A DNA stretch of 46,372 nt, taken from positions 1-46,372 of the forward strand of contig JAPPJY010000032.1 in assembly GCA_028874335.1 (NCBI GenBank). The letters are read 5' to 3'. The stretch's first letter is position 1, and every line of letters starts with the position of its first letter. The position numbers and the translations under genes were made by a program. The DNA is from Gemmatimonadota bacterium. GTDB taxonomy: Bacteria > Latescibacterota > UBA2968 > GCA-2709665. Positions 1 through 8,790 of the stretch are shown piece after piece. The notes beneath the pieces are model-generated. The model was not told the DNA's origin. It did not search any database and saw only the letters and a program-made list of their open reading frames with translations.

Positions 1-312
1 GGCGATTTCCATATATTTCATAACAGGTGAAGGCCGCATCCCGTCAGCCTGCCGGAAAAACGCGGGCAGACGGACCTTTGCTGCGAACCGTCGGTTGTCG
101 ACTTTGCGGGTCAGGGAACCGGCGGTTTTATTTGTGACGCCCCTTCAGGGTCAGGCAAACGAAAAAACCCACCCGCACTGCGGATGGATCAATTCATTTC
201 AAGCGAAATCGTCTTATAGCTGCTGCCGGCAGGTCTTACCGGGCAGACGTTACCGTTTGCGCGCCGCCCCTCCGTTCCCGAGATCGGGGGGGGGGGGTAA
301 GTTACTCTTTTT

Positions 313-342
313 ATTATACTTATATCAGTTTTTGGATGTAAA
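313..342 (-). promoter_or_regulatory. Possible sigma70-type promoter, pointing left
   Basis: Read on the minus strand, TTTACA (337-342) and a perfect TATAAT (313-318) are separated by 18 bases. A transcript would start near 306 and run straight into the G/C homopolymer at 286-297. No gene is visible downstream before the window edge, except a possible ATG at 19-21. Confidence 0.35.
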
Positions 343-519
343 TCGCTCATTTTGACAATCAAGTCGAACCGCACGGGACGGCCGAACTGAAAAAGCGGTA
401 TCCGGACGGCCCCGCATTTTGGCCGCTAAAGGGTACCGGGAGTTGGATTCAATTCGAAAAAGGCAAAAGTCAAATTGGCCACAAAAAGCTTGAATGCGGG
501 TAGAGGGTAGATAAAGAGC

Positions 520-646
520 GGGGAGACGTTAGCGGGGAGACGGGAGAAGAAATCCTTGCTCGGTATGTCTTCCCTACTTGCCTTCGGCACGAAAAAAATC
601 CTCACAAGGCAGGTAATCTCTACCGTCTTCCGTCTCACGTCTCCCT
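520..646. repeat. Imperfect inverted repeat with 26-bp arms
   Basis: The arms at 520-545 and 621-646 match at about 20 of 26 positions as reverse complements; both carry GGGAGACGT followed by an AGACGG block. The 75-bp spacer has no gene. It may be a decayed small mobile element or a large hairpin in non-coding DNA. No target duplication was recognised. Confidence 0.4.
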
Positions 647-1038
647 GCTTTTCGGGCGCCGGGGGGAGAGGTCGCGCAACGGCGCATTGCTCTTTTCATT
701 GCCATTAAGAAAGATAATAAATTGTGACGATGCTGTGGAATTTTGCGCTGTATCAGTGATTTATTGGTGAAATCTCCCATGAAGTGACGTTTTTGAAAGG
801 AAGGGTGGACACAACAGAGCTTCTTACCTCATATGGGACCGGCGCGGTTGGCGTTATCCGATGTCGAGGGCAGGATGCCCTCGCTCCGGCTTCAGGTGGA
901 TCATCTCGTGATAGCGGTTGGAAAAGACGATTTTGGACAGGCGTGCGTCGAAGTAGTGACTCTCGGGATATTGACTTTAAGCCGTGATGCCGTATCTTGT
1001 TTACACGGATCCGCTTCTCCTCCCCCGGGGCGTCCTGC

Positions 1039-1419
1039 ATGGCAGATTTCGATGCAGGTCACGCGCGGCCAATGGCTTCGCCGGACAAGTCAGACTATCT
1101 TGCCGGCATGGCCTTGCTCAGCGGATTGGCGTACTTGCCGGAAACCATTACAGATATCATTTCGAAGGAGGGCATGATGGATCTCTTACGTGAATCATCC
1201 TTTGCCCAATACCTCACCCGGCAGGGGATCGAGCAGGGGCTCCGGAAGAGTATCCTCGCCGTACTCGACGTCCGATTCGATCTCCCGACCTCGCATCCCC
1301 TGGCTGCTCGCCTGGAGAACGTGGACGACGCGCAGCGTCTCGAAGCGTTGCACCGTGCGGCGGTGCAGGCGGGCAGCCTCGACGCGTTCGGTCAGCTGCT
1401 GGATGACGAGCCGGCGTGA
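1039..1419 (+). pseudogene. C-terminal fragment of Rpn-type PD-(D/E)XK nuclease/transposase family
   Basis: The frame encodes about 126 residues that look like the C-terminal third of the Rpn/'PDDEXK nuclease family transposase' group: a helical stretch with LLSGLAYLPETI, then LLRESSFAQYL, a short RQGIEQGLR unit, and a tail (ILAVLDVRF, then LARLENVDD) typical of the group's C-terminus. Full-length members are around 300 residues. The N-terminal nuclease domain with its catalytic acidic residues is absent and is not seen in other frames upstream, so this is called a remnant. ATG 1039 is only the first Met that keeps the similarity; the frame is open from 997. It ends 15 bases from the convergent hyuB stop. 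Confidence 0.55.
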
Positions 1420-1434
1420 AGTTCATTGTTCGAG

Positions 1435-3189
1435 TCAACCCGCGTTGCCGCCGCCGGGCCTGGAATCCTGTCCGGCCATCCGCCGCCTCACGTCCGCGGT
1501 TTCTGTCATGTCCACATCAAGCGTACAGGGATCGATCACCACGCCGTACTGCTCCCGCGCCTGACTCACCGAAACTCTTCCGTTCTTCACGTCGCGCGCG
1601 ACCGCCGCGGTGTCACGATCCATTGGACATCCCCAGCCGCCGCCGCCCGCCTGCCGGTGGTAGATCCGGTCGCCCGCCGACATCGACGTCGAAATCATGG
1701 TCGGCAACTCTTCACGGCCGTCCCCACTATAGAGTACATTCGTCGATCCCGTCGCCGGTTTTCCGCCGTACAGGCCGTACGGCAGGTGGTCTCTCCGATC
1801 GGACCGGATCGCCAGATGCGCCTCGCCCGAGAGCAGGGTCCACTCCCGCTCGATCGCCATTCCTCCCCTGAACCGTCCGGCGCCCCCGCTGTCGCAAACC
1901 AGCCCGTACCGGTCGATTCTCACCGGATATTCGCATTCCGCCTGTTCAACGGGAATGTTGCTGGCCACGTTCGCCGGATTGCAAAGCCCGTCGTTTCCGT
2001 CCCGGTCCGGCCGGGCGCCCCAGGTCCCGGAGAGCAGCTCATAGTAGACATAGTGCGACCTGTCCTGTCGCTGGCCGCCGATGATCACCAGCGTATTGCC
2101 CCCCTCGCCCGCGGCCAGCACACGGTCGGGCAGCAGCCCGGACAGCGCGCCGAACACCACGTCCGCCATCCGGAACCCCGTCACGCCGCGCATCGACGAC
2201 GCGCCCGGCATCCGTACGTTCACGAGCGTGCCCTCGGGCGCGATGATCTCCAGCGGCCTGAACAACCCTTCGGTATTCGGAATATCCTCCCTCATCACGG
2301 CGCGCACGCACAGCGCAACCACCGCCGCCGTGAACGAGAGCGTACTGTTGACGGCCCCGCGCACCTGAGGGTCCGTCCCCGTGAAGTCGGCCGTCAGCGA
2401 GTCTCCCCGCACGGTAATCTTCACCCGGATTCGCACCCGGGGGCCGCCCACGCCGTCGCTGTCCAGATAGTCCGTAAAGGAATGCGATCCATCGGGCCAG
2501 GACGCGATCTCCGAACGTACCAGCCGTTCCGTGTAGTCGATCAGGTCCTGCGAGCCCGCCTGGAACGTGTCGTGCCCATACCGTTCTATCAGCGAATGCA
2601 CCGCCCGTTCGCCGATGTGGCAGGCCGCCAGCTGGGCCCTGATATCCCCGATCGTCATCTGTGGAACCCTCACGTTCGTACGAATCAGCGAGAATATCGA
2701 TTCGTCGGGCTCGCCCCGGCGATAGAGTTTCAGCCACGGAATCCGGATGCCTTCCTGGAAGATCTCCGTGTTGTCGCAGGCGGAACTCCCGGGCAGGCGT
2801 CCGCCCAGATCCAGGTGGTGCGCCGTACTCACCGCAAAAGCCACGCGCCTGCCTTCCCAGAAAATCGGCTGCACGATGAATATATCCGGTATGTGCATCC
2901 CGCCGTCGAAGGGATCGTTCAGAATAAACACGTCGCCGGGGTCGATCTCATCCCGGAAGCGTCCAAACAGCGCGGCCATTGCATACGGGACCGAACCCAG
3001 ATGCAGCGGAATCGTCACGCCCTGCGCGATCATCTGTCCCTCCGCATTGCACAGCGACGTGGAATAGTCGAGGCAGTCCCGCACGATGGTGGAATAGGCC
3101 GTGCGATACAGGGCGGCGCTCATTTCGTCGGCGGCGGCGGCAAGCGCATTCTGCATGATTTCGCGCGTTACGGGGTCAATCTGGGTCAT
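1435..3189 (-). CDS. hyuB: Hydantoinase/oxoprolinase B subunit (HyuB family)
   Basis: 584 residues covering the Hydantoinase_B family from end to end. HyuB is the beta part of ATP-dependent N-methylhydantoinase, 5-oxoprolinase and acetophenone-carboxylase-type enzymes, and works with HyuA in the cytoplasm to open a lactam or hydantoin ring or carboxylate a substrate. Visible family landmarks are PVTREIMQNAL at the N-terminus, ILNDPFDGGMH near residue 90, HHLDLGG near 125 and a glycine-rich GGGGWG near the C-terminus. The ATG at 3189 follows a GAGGAG Shine-Dalgarno. It is the last gene of a minus-strand cluster with hyuA, a CocE-type hydrolase and a DMFase-like gene. A MITE-A copy lies directly upstream of its ribosome-binding site and separates it from hyuA. 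The true substrate cannot be read from sequence. Confidence 0.9.
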   Translation of the reverse strand: MTQIDPVTREIMQNALAAAADEMSAALYRTAYSTIVRDCLDYSTSLCNAEGQMIAQGVTIPLHLGSVPYAMAALFGRFRDEIDPGDVFILNDPFDGGMHIPDIFIVQPIFWEGRRVAFAVSTAHHLDLGGRLPGSSACDNTEIFQEGIRIPWLKLYRRGEPDESIFSLIRTNVRVPQMTIGDIRAQLAACHIGERAVHSLIERYGHDTFQAGSQDLIDYTERLVRSEIASWPDGSHSFTDYLDSDGVGGPRVRIRVKITVRGDSLTADFTGTDPQVRGAVNSTLSFTAAVVALCVRAVMREDIPNTEGLFRPLEIIAPEGTLVNVRMPGASSMRGVTGFRMADVVFGALSGLLPDRVLAAGEGGNTLVIIGGQRQDRSHYVYYELLSGTWGARPDRDGNDGLCNPANVASNIPVEQAECEYPVRIDRYGLVCDSGGAGRFRGGMAIEREWTLLSGEAHLAIRSDRRDHLPYGLYGGKPATGSTNVLYSGDGREELPTMISTSMSAGDRIYHRQAGGGGWGCPMDRDTAAVARDVKNGRVSVSQAREQYGVVIDPCTLDVDMTETADVRRRMAGQDSRPGGGNAG

Positions 3190-3208
3190 CGTTCACTGTA
3201 TCTCCTCA

Positions 3209-3394
3209 GAAGCTGTCTTAAAATTCCCAGCGGTCTTCGCGCGGCTGCAAAAGCGTCGGTCGGCGTTGGTCAAACCCACCCGTCGTACGAGATCGAGGCT
3301 GCGCTTGCTCGCCTCTCATAGGCGGATTCTCCCGCCTTGTCCGCCACTTTTTCGCACGCGCTCGGGAACTCACCGGTCATTTTAAAACAGCTTC
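3209..3394. mobile_element. MITE-A copy 1 (186 bp), between hyuA and hyuB
   Basis: A small non-coding element. Its ends are GAAGCTGTCTTAAAATT (3209-3225) and, on the other strand, GAAGCTGTTTTAAAAT (from 3394). TCA flanks it on both sides (3206-3208 and 3395-3397), a 3-bp TNA target duplication. The arms are in the opposite orientation to copies 2-4. Internal features shared with other copies are a GGCGG/CCGCC hairpin near the ACCGGTGAGTTCCCG arm and a GGGTGGGTTTGACCAACG block. The centre contains a GAGGC/GCCTC hairpin. It is inserted 3 bases from the hyuB Shine-Dalgarno, inside what would otherwise be a short hyuA-hyuB spacer. Confidence 0.85.
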
Positions 3395-3416
3395 TCAGCC
3401 CTGCCACGGGAAACGT

Positions 3417-5510
3417 CTACGCCCCCTTCGCTTCCATGACCACGAAGTCCTGACGGTCCCGATACACGCGGGTCCCCGGCGGCACCACGGTCGTGGAATC
3501 GTATTCGTCGATCAGCAGCGGACCCTCCTGAGTGCCGCTCAGCGCCTCGCGGTCGATAACGGGCGTCTCCACGGTTCCCCACGCCTTTCCGAAATACGCC
3601 GGGCGCGAGGGCATTTTTCGTTCGTTCCGCCTCGAAGCGCGTATTCGCCCCCCCTTTCCGCGGTGACCGGTGCTGCCGATCAGCCGCACGGCAACCACCT
3701 CCACCGGATTATCGGGGTCCGACGAATGCCCGTAGAGTTGCCTGTGCTCGCGTTCGAATGCACGGCACAGATCCCCTACCGTCACATTTGTCACAGGGGA
3801 TTCCGGCAGCGGAATCCGGATTTCCGATGCCTGGCCCCGGAAGCGCACGTCGACGCTGGAGCTAAGCGCCACCTGTTCAGCGGAATAGCCCTCCGAGTGG
3901 AACCGGGCAAGCATCTTTCGCTTCAGTTCCGACTGGATGCCGCCCAGCGCCTCCGCGCTCAGTCCGTCGCCCGAAAGCAGACAACTGGTTATTTCATGAT
4001 GTTCCACGCCGGAGAACAGAAGTCCCAGCGCGCTGAACAACCCGGGCAACGGAGGGACAATGACTCTGGGGCTTAAGAGTTCGCCTGCCAGGCCCGCGGC
4101 ATGAACCGGACCGGAACCGCCGAAGGCGATCAGGGAGAACGACCTCGGATCCCGGCCCCGCTCCGTGGATACGGACCGGAGCGCCCGCATGCACCGGGCA
4201 TTGGCAATCCTGTGTATGCCCTGGGCCGCCTCGAGCAGATCCATGCCCAGAGGCGCCGCGATCCGGTCGTGGACGACTCTGCTCGCGGCTTCGGGGTCTA
4301 TGGAGACTTCGCCGTCCGCCAGTTCCCCCGGACGGATATACCCCAGCACGACGTTGGCGTCGGTCACGGTGGGCTCGCTTCCGCCCCGGCCGTAACAGGC
4401 GGGGCCCGGCACGGCGCCCGCGCTACCGGGTCCGACCCGCAGCCCGCCCGCCCCGTCCAGACAGGCCACACTGCCGCCCCCGGATCCCACTTCGGCGATG
4501 TCGATACTGGGCGCGCGAATCAGCTCGCCGCCCCCGCCCACCAGCCTGTTTCCCGCCGACACGGATGCGCCGACCTCGTATTCCGGGCTGTAGGAAATCT
4601 CGCCGTCTTCGACAATCGACGCCTTGGCCGTGGTTCCTCCCATATCGAACGTGATGAGATCGTCGATACCCAGTTGTTCCCCCGCGGAACGGGCCGCGAA
4701 AACCCCCGCCGCGGGTCCGGACTCGAGAACGTACACGGGTCGGATGGCCGCGTCGGCCTCCGGGGTCAGGCCTCCCGCAGATTGCATGATAAGCACGGGC
4801 GCCAGAATGCCCTGTTCCGTCAGGCCATTGCGCATCGCGTTGAGATAGCGCTGCATGACGGGACGTACGTACGCATTCAGCACGGTCGTGGCCGTGCGCT
4901 CGTACTCCCGCCGTTCAGGCAGAATCTCGGTCGAAAGCGATACAGGCAAGTCCGGTAACGCGTCCTGTAGAAATTCGCCGATTGCGTGTTCGTGGCGTGG
5001 GTATGCGTAGGCGTGAAGCGTGCAGACCGCGATCGACTCGACCTGCTCCTGTACCAATACGTCCTTGGCCGCCTCGAGGTCCGCAAAGTCCAGCGGCGCC
5101 AGGACTTCACCGTCGGCGGCAATGCGTTCCGTCACCTCCAGCCTCAGATACCGCTCCACGATGGGTTCGGGCTTGTCGAAGAACAGATCGTACATCTGCG
5201 GGGCCCTGACGCGCCGCAATTCGAGTACGTCGCGAAATCCGCGCGTGGTGATCAGCGCGGTCCTGGCGCCCCGGCGTTCGAGGACGGCGTTGGTCGCCAC
5301 CGTGGTCCCGTGCGAGACATCGGCGATCGATTCGCCGGGTATGCCGGACTCCCTCAGCAGGCGGCCGATGGCGTCCAGTACGGCACGCTCGAAGTCCGGC
5401 GGAGTCGATGGAATCTTGTGCGTCCACAAATTCCCCCCGGCGTCCATGAGGATCACATCCGTAAACGTCCCGCCAACGTCGGCGCCGATTCGAAACGATG
5501 GTTCATTCAT
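3417..5510 (-). CDS. hyuA: Hydantoinase/oxoprolinase A subunit (HyuA family)
   Basis: 697 residues, the usual length for HyuA. It is the ATP-binding partner of HyuB, with an actin/ASKHA-like fold that phosphorylates the substrate. Landmarks are GADVGGTFTDV at residues 9-19 (phosphate-binding loop), SHGTTVATNAVLERRG near 66, DMGGTTAKAS near 295 (second phosphate loop), and FGGSGPVHAAGLAGEL in the C-terminal half. The ATG at 5510 overlaps the stop of the upstream CocE-type hydrolase in an ATGA (5507-5510), so the two are probably translationally coupled. The neighbours point to amide or cyclic-imide catabolism; specificity (hydantoin, 5-oxoproline, acetophenone or other) is not resolvable here. 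Confidence 0.92.
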   Translation of the reverse strand: MNEPSFRIGADVGGTFTDVILMDAGGNLWTHKIPSTPPDFERAVLDAIGRLLRESGIPGESIADVSHGTTVATNAVLERRGARTALITTRGFRDVLELRRVRAPQMYDLFFDKPEPIVERYLRLEVTERIAADGEVLAPLDFADLEAAKDVLVQEQVESIAVCTLHAYAYPRHEHAIGEFLQDALPDLPVSLSTEILPERREYERTATTVLNAYVRPVMQRYLNAMRNGLTEQGILAPVLIMQSAGGLTPEADAAIRPVYVLESGPAAGVFAARSAGEQLGIDDLITFDMGGTTAKASIVEDGEISYSPEYEVGASVSAGNRLVGGGGELIRAPSIDIAEVGSGGGSVACLDGAGGLRVGPGSAGAVPGPACYGRGGSEPTVTDANVVLGYIRPGELADGEVSIDPEAASRVVHDRIAAPLGMDLLEAAQGIHRIANARCMRALRSVSTERGRDPRSFSLIAFGGSGPVHAAGLAGELLSPRVIVPPLPGLFSALGLLFSGVEHHEITSCLLSGDGLSAEALGGIQSELKRKMLARFHSEGYSAEQVALSSSVDVRFRGQASEIRIPLPESPVTNVTVGDLCRAFEREHRQLYGHSSDPDNPVEVVAVRLIGSTGHRGKGGRIRASRRNERKMPSRPAYFGKAWGTVETPVIDREALSGTQEGPLLIDEYDSTTVVPPGTRVYRDRQDFVVMEAKGA

Positions 5511-7174
5511 TCGGAAATCACCGGCAGAAGCAGATGCGACGCATATCGACTGCTGTGATGGACCGTCTGACGCGCCACCTTCATTTCATCGTCCAGGCCG
5601 GGGGTATTGCCCGTATTCAGATTCCGGTCGAAACGGGGGAAGTTGCTGCTGGAGACTTCGAGTCTGATCCGATGGCCTGTTTTGAACACATTGCTGGTCT
5701 CCCAGAGGACGATCCTGTATTCCACCACCTCCCCCGGACGGACGAGATCCGGCCTGCGAAAGGACTCGCGGAATCGCGCCCGCACGATACCCTCCGTTAT
5801 GTGAATCGCCCTGCCATCGGGATGCACGTCGACCAGGGTGGCCGTAAAGTCCGTATCCCGCGCGTCGGATGCGGCAAACAGCGTGAGTACCACCGGGCCG
5901 GTCGCCTCCACGTCCGACGCCAGTGTTTCCGTGGTGTACACGAGCACGTCGTCGCGGCATTCCACGCCCCGCCTGTCCCGGGGACCCGTGCTGGCGAGTG
6001 ACAGACTCTGCCCGCCCACCGTCGGCACCGGATCCCCGGGATCGTAGTCGAACCGGTCCGAGGGCTCGTCTCCCGGCGCATCGAGGCTGAGTTCCCCGTC
6101 GCCGCGAAGCGAATTGGCGCGTCCGGCACTGTGGAGATAGTACGCCGTGTACCTCGTCCGCGCCAGCGGCCACTCGTTTTCCCATCGCCACGCATTCCTG
6201 CCCATCACAAAAATCCGGATGGGGGGATCCTCGTCGATCCCGGTATCGATCCCGCGCAGCCGCTTGTCGTACCAACGCAGATGTTCACCGGGAATATCCA
6301 CCGCTGCATCCGGTCCGAAATCGATATCCCCGAATGGCTCGGCGCTTCCGATCGCCGAGTGCGTCCAGGGTCCAACCATCAGACGGGTCAGTTGCCGGGT
6401 ACGGGCGTTTCCGGCTTCCTTGCGCCAGCCGCGAAAACACTTGAAACCCTCGTGGACCAGATTATCGTACCACCCCGACACGAAATAGGCCGGCGTATTC
6501 ACTTCCCCGTACCGGCCTTTCATGCTGTATGACGACCAGAATTCGTCGAATTCGTTGTGCCGGACCATCTCCCTGAAGAACGGCCGGTCCGCGATGCCGT
6601 CCATCGCCGAGATCAGCGGCAGCCGGCGGTAGATCCGGTCCCAGTCCAGCAGGTCCCGCGGCGCGTGCTGTCTGGTCCGTCCGCCCAGCCAGATCCAGTT
6701 CATCGCATTCTGCAGCTGGAGCACGCCGTTGTAACGCAGGTGCCCGTAGTTGTCCTCCTGGTTCGCAATGGGCATCAGCCCCTTCACGAAGGGACTCCGG
6801 AACGGTGCAGGCAGAATCTGGGTGAAGCCCGGATAGGAGATCCCGAACATCCCGATATTCCCGTCGCACCACGCCTGCGCCCCGATCCACTGCTGCGTGT
6901 CGTATCCATCCTGCGCCTCGTCCACGTACGCCCGCCACTCGCCCTCGGACTCGTACCGCCCGCGGCTGTCCACCATCACCGCCGCGTATCCCGATGCGGC
7001 GAAACGCACGGCCCATTCCACGTACCTGGGGTGCTGTGTGCTGTATGGCGACCGGATCAGCAATACGGGAAACCGCTCTCCGCGCGGCGGGAGGTATGCC
7101 GCGCCGTAGAGGTTCACCCCGTCTCTCATCGGGATTCTGAGGTCGAGTCGAATTCGAACAGTCGTATCAGACAT
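5507..7174 (-). CDS. CocE/NonD family alpha/beta hydrolase (X-Pro dipeptidyl-peptidase-like)
   Basis: About 555 residues: an N-terminal alpha/beta-hydrolase domain and a C-terminal jelly-roll PepX_C domain, as in cocaine esterase and alpha-amino-acid ester hydrolases. The nucleophile elbow is GISYPG at residues 111-116 (Ser113). SGWYDN supplies the likely acid and GPWTHS the His. The C-terminal domain begins near residue 340 and includes a DTDFTATLVDVHPDG segment typical of the family. The ATG at 7174 is chosen because MRDGVNL, the family's usual beginning, follows closely; an open extension to 7312 overlaps the upstream gene. The family cleaves esters and amides. Within this cluster it may act on an amide or ester intermediate (inference). 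Confidence 0.88.
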   Translation of the reverse strand: MSDTTVRIRLDLRIPMRDGVNLYGAAYLPPRGERFPVLLIRSPYSTQHPRYVEWAVRFAASGYAAVMVDSRGRYESEGEWRAYVDEAQDGYDTQQWIGAQAWCDGNIGMFGISYPGFTQILPAPFRSPFVKGLMPIANQEDNYGHLRYNGVLQLQNAMNWIWLGGRTRQHAPRDLLDWDRIYRRLPLISAMDGIADRPFFREMVRHNEFDEFWSSYSMKGRYGEVNTPAYFVSGWYDNLVHEGFKCFRGWRKEAGNARTRQLTRLMVGPWTHSAIGSAEPFGDIDFGPDAAVDIPGEHLRWYDKRLRGIDTGIDEDPPIRIFVMGRNAWRWENEWPLARTRYTAYYLHSAGRANSLRGDGELSLDAPGDEPSDRFDYDPGDPVPTVGGQSLSLASTGPRDRRGVECRDDVLVYTTETLASDVEATGPVVLTLFAASDARDTDFTATLVDVHPDGRAIHITEGIVRARFRESFRRPDLVRPGEVVEYRIVLWETSNVFKTGHRIRLEVSSSNFPRFDRNLNTGNTPGLDDEMKVARQTVHHSSRYASHLLLPVISE

Positions 7175-7233
7175 TGCTGGTATCCGGATTGAAGTTGGCA
7201 AAATCGATGCCGCCGAATCCTGACACACGCGCG

Positions 7234-8604
7234 TTATGTCGCCAGCCTGTTCAATACATTGCGCGTGATCGTAGCCACCGCGCTCCCGTCCCGGTACAGC
7301 CCATGGGCCCATTCGATCGTAGCGGCGTTGAAGACCGTACCCTCGAACTCAGTCTCGTTGACGGCCACGGTCCCGTAGCAGGGCGCAACGCCCTCGTTCC
7401 CCCCCTCCTTGACCAGCCGGTGGCCTTCGGGGACCATACAATCGGCAATCGCCACGATCCGATATGCAGACGATACGCCGTCGGCGCCCGTGTAACGCGG
7501 CCGACCGTTCTCGAATCTCAGGTCCGCCGCGTCCGCCTCCACGCCAACGATCGAGTCCTCCCGTCCGAATTCGTCCCCCTCGGCCAGTCCTGTACCTTCG
7601 AACACCCAGTGGTCCGGATCGCACACGCGATAGTAGCCCCAATCTTCGGTCGTTGGCGCCAGAAACACATTCGGATCGGGCGTCTTCGTATGGACGAACG
7701 AGGTGTAGAAGACGCCTATCGTCCGCTGGCGCAAATCATCGATATAACTGAGAAACGACGTATCCGGACGCTCGGGCGTCGGATGATCGTGATAGTAGGG
7801 CTTGGCACAATAGATCTGCCTGCCCTGGTTTCTCAATTCGATCTCCTGGCAGAAGCAGTTCCCGCCGAACAGAATCAGATTGCCGCCGTCATTGACGAAT
7901 CGCTGGAGCTGCTCGCACTCGTTCCGGCTGTTGTATTCATCGTGAGCGAAGCGTACGTTCGCCCGGTAGGCGTTCAGAATATCGGGCTCCGCGTCGTGGT
8001 CGCCGTTTACGCAATAGTCGGCGCGGTAGCCCTCCGCATCCAGCCAGGACGTGAAGAACTGGTCCCAGATATAGAAGTTTCCCAGACACTCCATCTGGAG
8101 CGGGCGTTCGAAACTCAACAGCTTGGCGTGCTGCCGATCGGTGGAAATGTAGTCGTAGAAGCACTTGCCGCCCACGTTGTTGTAGGCCTGGTAGGTATTC
8201 GTGGCAACCGTCAGCAACATCGGCGATTGCGGCGACCCGGGCCTTACCACGAAAAAAATCTCCCGCAACCCCTGTCCGGTGGGGAATGTAGCAATATAGA
8301 TTCCGCTCGTCCACGTATCCGGAACGACGAAGGACACCGCCGGCGCCCACCCGTATCCTTCCTGATAACCCAGCTCCGGGACCTCCTGAAGCGTACCGCG
8401 CAGTCCCTCGATCGTCTTGACCAGTTCCCGTCTGGCGCCTTCGCGGAAGATGAAGATTTCGTAATAGGACCGGGAATTCGAAATGTGAAACGTGATCTCC
8501 TCGCCCGGCTTCACGCTCTGGAGATTGGCATAGCCGCCCTCCATCAACTTCCAGTTGATCGTCGCGTCCCACTCGTGGTGGGCCCAGATATGTTCTCTTT
8601 TCAT
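7234..8604 (-). CDS. N,N-dimethylformamidase beta-subunit-like protein
   Basis: About 456 residues resembling the C-terminal domain of the N,N-dimethylformamidase large subunit (DmfA2-like): an N-terminal beta-sandwich segment (PGEEITFHISN, later DTWTSGIYIA) followed by a glutamine-amidotransferase-like fold (LLTVATNTYQAYNNVGG, YCVNGDHDAEPD, FVNDGGNLILFGGN). Known members hydrolyse DMF to formate and dimethylamine using an iron centre, but most homologues are uncharacterised. The ATG at 8604 has GGAAAGG upstream. It is the first gene of the minus-strand cluster, 59 bases before the hydrolase. No small (alpha) DMFase subunit is visible nearby, so the substrate may differ from DMF. Confidence 0.75.
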   Translation of the reverse strand: MKREHIWAHHEWDATINWKLMEGGYANLQSVKPGEEITFHISNSRSYYEIFIFREGARRELVKTIEGLRGTLQEVPELGYQEGYGWAPAVSFVVPDTWTSGIYIATFPTGQGLREIFFVVRPGSPQSPMLLTVATNTYQAYNNVGGKCFYDYISTDRQHAKLLSFERPLQMECLGNFYIWDQFFTSWLDAEGYRADYCVNGDHDAEPDILNAYRANVRFAHDEYNSRNECEQLQRFVNDGGNLILFGGNCFCQEIELRNQGRQIYCAKPYYHDHPTPERPDTSFLSYIDDLRQRTIGVFYTSFVHTKTPDPNVFLAPTTEDWGYYRVCDPDHWVFEGTGLAEGDEFGREDSIVGVEADAADLRFENGRPRYTGADGVSSAYRIVAIADCMVPEGHRLVKEGGNEGVAPCYGTVAVNETEFEGTVFNAATIEWAHGLYRDGSAVATITRNVLNRLAT

Positions 8605-8715
8605 TCTACGGGCCGCCTTTCCGTTCGTGATCGAGGTACCGAAAGCCCCGCGCCCGTGCACGCCGGGGCCAGCGCGGATGCGCGATTGCCGAAACGCCTC
8701 CGGACGGCGTTATCC

Positions 8716-8745
8716 TTGACAGGGCGGTTCATTCCTTGCCATATT
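8716..8745 (+). promoter_or_regulatory. Sigma70-type promoter for the cysteine hydrolase gene
   Basis: TTGACA (8716-8721) and CATATT (8740-8745) are separated by 18 bases and lie 45 bases upstream of the ATG at 8791. The -35 is a perfect consensus. The -10 ends in ATT like other promoters in this window. Confidence 0.55.
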
Positions 8746-8790
8746 GCTTCCCGGCAAGGCGTCAGAAACCAACGCACCGAAAGGTACCGT

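Larger units (their letters stand above)
1..1038. other. Gene-poor region at left edge
   Basis: No convincing protein gene was found in this kilobase. Short open frames exist on both strands, but none resembles a known family. It contains a run of 12 G (286-297), a possible minus-strand promoter (313-342) and an imperfect inverted repeat (520-545 with 621-646). A minus-strand ATG at 19-21 could start a gene running off the left edge, but it has no clear ribosome-binding site. The right part probably includes decayed sequence leading into the nuclease fragment that follows. Confidence 0.6.

Noticed and set aside
1..21. Possible minus-strand gene start (MKYMEIA) at the left edge
   Set aside because: Only seven codons are visible and there is no clear Shine-Dalgarno.
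857..982. Minus-strand peptide of about 40 residues containing HYFDARLSKIVFSNRYH
   Set aside because: It looks protein-like, but follows a stop codon, has no start codon and no recognised family; perhaps a gene remnant.
1426..3321. Long plus-strand frame of 631 codons
   Set aside because: It is antisense to hyuB, low in complexity and rich in Arg, His and Pro; no family resemblance.
7174..8790. Upstream extension of the cysteine hydrolase frame
   Set aside because: Lies antisense to the DMFase-like gene; the protein's family similarity and promoter place the start at 8791.
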